Shown here: positions 32,361-34,740 of the stretch, piece by piece
How positions within the stretch are numbered: position 1 is the stretch's first letter
Layout of the letters: every line of letters starts with the position of its first letter
Assembly (NCBI GenBank): GCA_025450635.1
Contig: JANWHA010000119.1
Coordinates: forward strand, 1-34,740
Source: Croceibacterium sp.
GTDB taxonomy: Bacteria > Pseudomonadota > Alphaproteobacteria > Sphingomonadales > Sphingomonadaceae
DNA: 34,740 nucleotides
Direction: 5' to 3'
Position numbers and translations under genes: made by a program
Notes under the pieces: generated by a model
Databases searched by the model: none
What the model was told of the DNA's origin: nothing
The model's input: the letters and a program-made list of their open reading frames with translations, nothing else

Positions 32361-33689
32361 TTACTCGGCCGCCGCTGCGGCGGTTGCCGCCGCTTCCCGC
32401 TCCGCCCGATGGAGCATCCAGCCGAGCCAGGCCGATACCAGGCACATCGCGGCGCTGAGCAGCACTTGCTCGGTCAGCGGCACTCCCACCGCGCTGAGCC
32501 CGCCGGCGACCCCCGCGCCGATCACCATCGCCCCCGAATTGACGATGTTGTTCGCCGCCACGGTCCGCGCCGCCTGCCCCGGATCCACCTTGGTGGTCAG
32601 GAAAGCATAGAGCGGCACCACGAACATGCCGCCGGTAACGGCGATCATCAGCAGGGCCATGAGAATCGGGATCGCCAGCGGCTGGCCGATGAACTCGCCG
32701 ACGCCCATGAGCGCGCCCGAATGGTGCGCGGTCCACACCCGGCAGAGGAGGTAGAAGCAGGCCACGAACAGGCCCATCGCCAGCACCGAGGCCGGGGCAT
32801 AGCGGGCGGAGACCACGCCCTTGAGCAGCGCGTTCACGGCCACCGACCCGATCGCCACGCCGATCGAGAACACCACCAGGAACAGGCTGGCGACCTGCTT
32901 GTCGGCCAGCAGCACGTTCTTGGCCAGCGGCGGAAACTGGATGAACAGGACCGCGCCGATGGTCCAGAAGAAGCTGATCGCCAGGATCGCATAGAACACC
33001 TCGGCGTCGTGCATGGTGTTCCTGACCAGCGCGATCGACGAGCGGATCACGTGCCAGTCGAGCGGCTGGCCCTTGGCCGGTGGCGGCGCCGGCGGCACGC
33101 TCAGGCTGGTGAGATAGCCGAGCGCGGCGGTGACGACCACGCCGCCGGCCGCCCACGGGACCGAGACCCAGCCGCCGAGGATGGTGCCCGCGAGGATCGC
33201 CAGGTAGGTCCCGGCCTCGACCAGCCCGGTGCCGGCGAGGACTTCATCCTTGTTCAGGTGCTGCGGCAGGATCGCGTACTTGATCGGCCCGAAGAAGGTC
33301 GAATGCACGCCCATCGCCAGCAGCGCCAGCAGCATCAGCGGGATCGCCACGGTGGCCGTGAGATGCCCCGACCAGCCGAGCAACAAGCCTGCCCCGCCGC
33401 ACAGCATGATGCCGATCTCGGCCAGCTTGATCCAGCGGATGATCTTGGCCTTGTCGCGCATGTCGGCAAGCAGGCCCGAGAGCGCCGAGAGGACGAAGAA
33501 CGGCAGGATGAACAGGCCCGAGGCGATCGCGGAGAATTGCGCTTCGGCCTTCTCGGAGTTGTACACTCCATAAACCACGAACAGCACCATCGCAGTCTTG
33601 TAGAAATTGTCGTTGAAGGCGTTGAACAACTGGGTGGCGAACAACGGCAGGAAGCGGCGCTGGCGCAACAGGTAAGTCGATGTCAGCAT
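32361..33689 (-). CDS. MFS transporter, lysophospholipid transporter (LplT)-like
   Basis: A 442-residue protein with about 12 membrane helices. The start FLPLFATQLFNAFNDNFYKTAM is the signature opening of the LplT family and of the transporter half of LplT-Aas fusions, which flip lysophospholipids inward for re-acylation. Other marks are GLLADMRDKAKIIRWIKLAE and HSTFFGPIKYAILPQHL. No acyltransferase/acyl-ACP synthetase (Aas) domain follows; the C-terminus is an Ala/Glu-rich tail. ATG 33689 is the best start. It is divergent from pgsA, with a 113-base gap. The LplT role is by family resemblance. Confidence 0.85.
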   Translation of the reverse strand: MLTSTYLLRQRRFLPLFATQLFNAFNDNFYKTAMVLFVVYGVYNSEKAEAQFSAIASGLFILPFFVLSALSGLLADMRDKAKIIRWIKLAEIGIMLCGGAGLLLGWSGHLTATVAIPLMLLALLAMGVHSTFFGPIKYAILPQHLNKDEVLAGTGLVEAGTYLAILAGTILGGWVSVPWAAGGVVVTAALGYLTSLSVPPAPPPAKGQPLDWHVIRSSIALVRNTMHDAEVFYAILAISFFWTIGAVLFIQFPPLAKNVLLADKQVASLFLVVFSIGVAIGSVAVNALLKGVVSARYAPASVLAMGLFVACFYLLCRVWTAHHSGALMGVGEFIGQPLAIPILMALLMIAVTGGMFVVPLYAFLTTKVDPGQAARTVAANNIVNSGAMVIGAGVAGGLSAVGVPLTEQVLLSAAMCLVSAWLGWMLHRAEREAAATAAAAAE

Positions 33690-33802
33690 GCCTCGCCCTG
33701 GGGCCCTCGTGCCAGTTTCGCGCGACCCTAACCAGCTTCGCGCCGCTCGCAAGGGACAACCGGGTTTTTCGCCGCGTTGTTCCGCGCTAGGGCGGGCGGC
33801 GC

Positions 33803-34411
33803 ATGCTCAGCCTGCCGAACATCCTGACGCTGTCGCGCATTTTCACGGTGCCGCTGCTGGCGTTCCTGCTGTGGTGGCCGGAATGGAAGCTGGGCTACGC
33901 GCTGGCCTTCGCGCTGTACTGCCTGATGGGCGTGACCGACTATTTCGACGGCTATCTCGCCCGGGCCAGCGGCACGGTCTCGAAGCTTGGCATTTTCCTC
34001 GATCCGATCGCCGACAAGATCATGGTCGCCGCGGTGATCCTGGTGCTGACGGCGCAAGGCTATCTGCGCGGGCCCTACGTCGGTGACGCGCACGTCATCG
34101 CCGGGCTGATCATCCTGATGCGCGAGATCGCGGTCTCCGGACTGAGGGAGTTTCTCGGCGCGCTGCAGGTTTCGGTCCCGGTGAGCCGCCTGGCCAAGTG
34201 GAAGACGACCGCGCAGTTGATGTCGCTCGGCGCGCTGATCCTCGGCGGCGCGGTGGAGGGCGAGCCGTGCCATTCGCGGCTCGAATACTGCGGCACCCTG
34301 GGGCACCAGTGGATCCACCTCGTCGGCCTGACCAGCCTGTGGGCCGCGGCGATCCTCACGCTGATTACCGGCTGGGACTACCTGCGGGTCGGCCTCAAGC
34401 ACATGGATTGA
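33803..34411 (+). CDS. pgsA: CDP-diacylglycerol--glycerol-3-phosphate 3-phosphatidyltransferase
   Basis: A 202-residue membrane enzyme making phosphatidylglycerol phosphate, the first step to phosphatidylglycerol and cardiolipin. The CDP-alcohol phosphatidyltransferase motif is complete in DYFDGYLARASGTVSKLG with two Asp in IFLDPIADK. SLPNILTLSRIFTVPLLA is the typical start, and MREIAVSGLREFL is typical of PgsA. A loop near residue 155 carries two Cys (EPCHSRLEYCG). The GGCGGGCGGCGC run before ATG 33803 is GC-rich without a clear ribosome site. Confidence 0.96.
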   Translation: MLSLPNILTLSRIFTVPLLAFLLWWPEWKLGYALAFALYCLMGVTDYFDGYLARASGTVSKLGIFLDPIADKIMVAAVILVLTAQGYLRGPYVGDAHVIAGLIILMREIAVSGLREFLGALQVSVPVSRLAKWKTTAQLMSLGALILGGAVEGEPCHSRLEYCGTLGHQWIHLVGLTSLWAAAILTLITGWDYLRVGLKHMD

Positions 34412-34425
34412 CGAGCGGGCAGGGC

Positions 34426-34740
34426 TTACCCCCGCGCCGCCGGAGGGCCGCCGGCCATGAAGATCGCCTGGACCTCGATCTTGCCGTCCTTCGTCACGAA
34501 CTCCTCGGTCGCGTGCATCGCGCCCATGTGCCAGTTGACGAAGCCGACGTTGCCTTCCTGCCAGACTTTGTCGACGGTCATCTTCGGCGGACCGGCCTGG
34601 CCCGCACTCGGGGTCGCGGCCGCAGCCGGCGCCGGCGGAGGCCCGGCGCGGCGGCCGCCGAACATCGTCTCGAACAGCTGGCGGATCGCCGCCTTGCCCT
34701 GGATCGCGCGGCCGTTCTGCAGCACCACCGCGTCGTCGGC
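34426..34740 (-). CDS. NTF2/SnoaL-like domain protein (5' partial)
   Basis: The minus-strand frame is open to the window edge, so the N-terminus is missing; 104 residues are visible. It begins ADDAVVLQNGRAIQGKAAIRQLF, a segment typical of NTF2-like/DUF4440 cone-shaped domains, and ends with strands (GNVGFVNWHMGAMHATEEFV, KIEVQAIFMAGG). Between them is an Ala/Pro-rich stretch (PPPAPAAAATPSAGQAGPP) that looks like a low-complexity loop insertion. Such proteins may be enzymes or ligand binders; function unknown. Confidence 0.7.
   Translation of the reverse strand, partial: ADDAVVLQNGRAIQGKAAIRQLFETMFGGRRAGPPPAPAAAATPSAGQAGPPKMTVDKVWQEGNVGFVNWHMGAMHATEEFVTKDGKIEVQAIFMAGGPPAARG

Noticed and set aside
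32409-33731. A 440-codon plus-strand frame opposite the LplT-like gene
   Set aside because: His/Gln/Arg-rich product without domains; the real gene on the minus strand has a family signature.

Overview
This window looks like ordinary chromosome from a high-GC alphaproteobacterium, most likely of the order Sphingomonadales. Four things point there. (1) Gene order is the conserved alphaproteobacterial run rpsB-tsf-pyrH-frr-uppS-cdsA-dxr-rseP-bamA-ompH/skp-fabZ. (2) The lipid A genes lpxD and lpxA, which usually flank fabZ, are absent; sphingomonads are known for replacing LPS with glycosphingolipids. (3) The tRNA-His keeps the G-1:C73 pair, unlike the Rhizobiales/Rhodobacterales/Caulobacterales group. 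(4) There is a textbook EcfG-type promoter (GGAAC-N17-CGTT), the general stress signal of alphaproteobacteria. No rRNA, prophage, transposase or CRISPR array was seen.

Layout. 1-5.2 kb: a surface lipid or polysaccharide locus with the end of a sugar/inositol-phosphate cytidylyltransferase-like gene, a secreted DUF2141 protein, a Wzx/MATE-type flippase and two GT4 glycosyltransferases. 5.2-6.9 kb: psd and pssA, the phosphatidylethanolamine branch. 6.8-7.4 kb: a possible small membrane protein on the minus strand and the rpsB leader. 7.4-9.25 kb: rpsB-tsf, closed by a strong terminator. 9.25-18.8 kb: a new promoter followed by pyrH-frr-uppS-cdsA-dxr-rseP-bamA-ompH-fabZ, covering translation recycling, undecaprenyl and isoprenoid synthesis, CDP-diacylglycerol synthesis, sigma-E-type proteolysis and outer-membrane assembly. 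uppS is bracketed by two unrelated palindromic repeat elements. 18.8-19.45 kb: a small membrane protein and rpmE. 19.45-20.5 kb (minus): a GFA-family protein and a prolyl-4-hydroxylase-type dioxygenase. 20.7-23.9 kb: tRNA-His, a leucine/phenylalanine dehydrogenase-type enzyme and the Kup potassium transporter. 23.9-27.9 kb (minus): a lone histidine-kinase H-box protein, then a tightly overlapped dapF-mtaB-ftsY-yciB operon. 28-29.6 kb (minus): a membrane GGDEF-EAL protein. 29.7-30.4 kb: an EVE protein and a CsbD stress protein. 30.4-32.1 kb (minus): a ThDP-dependent decarboxylase/synthase-like enzyme. 32.1-34.7 kb: a tiny membrane protein, an LplT-like MFS transporter, pgsA and a partial NTF2-like gene.

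Membrane lipid genes recur: cytidylyltransferase, psd, pssA, cdsA, fabZ, an LplT-like transporter and pgsA. The most unusual observations are an in-frame palindromic repeat element that inserts about 39 residues into MtaB just before its radical-SAM cysteines, a canonical EF-hand loop inside the Skp/OmpH-like chaperone, the repeat-bracketed uppS, an orphan H-box protein without an ATPase domain, and the EcfG-type promoter on the CsbD gene. All functional calls rest on reading the sequence and on recall of families; no database search was run.
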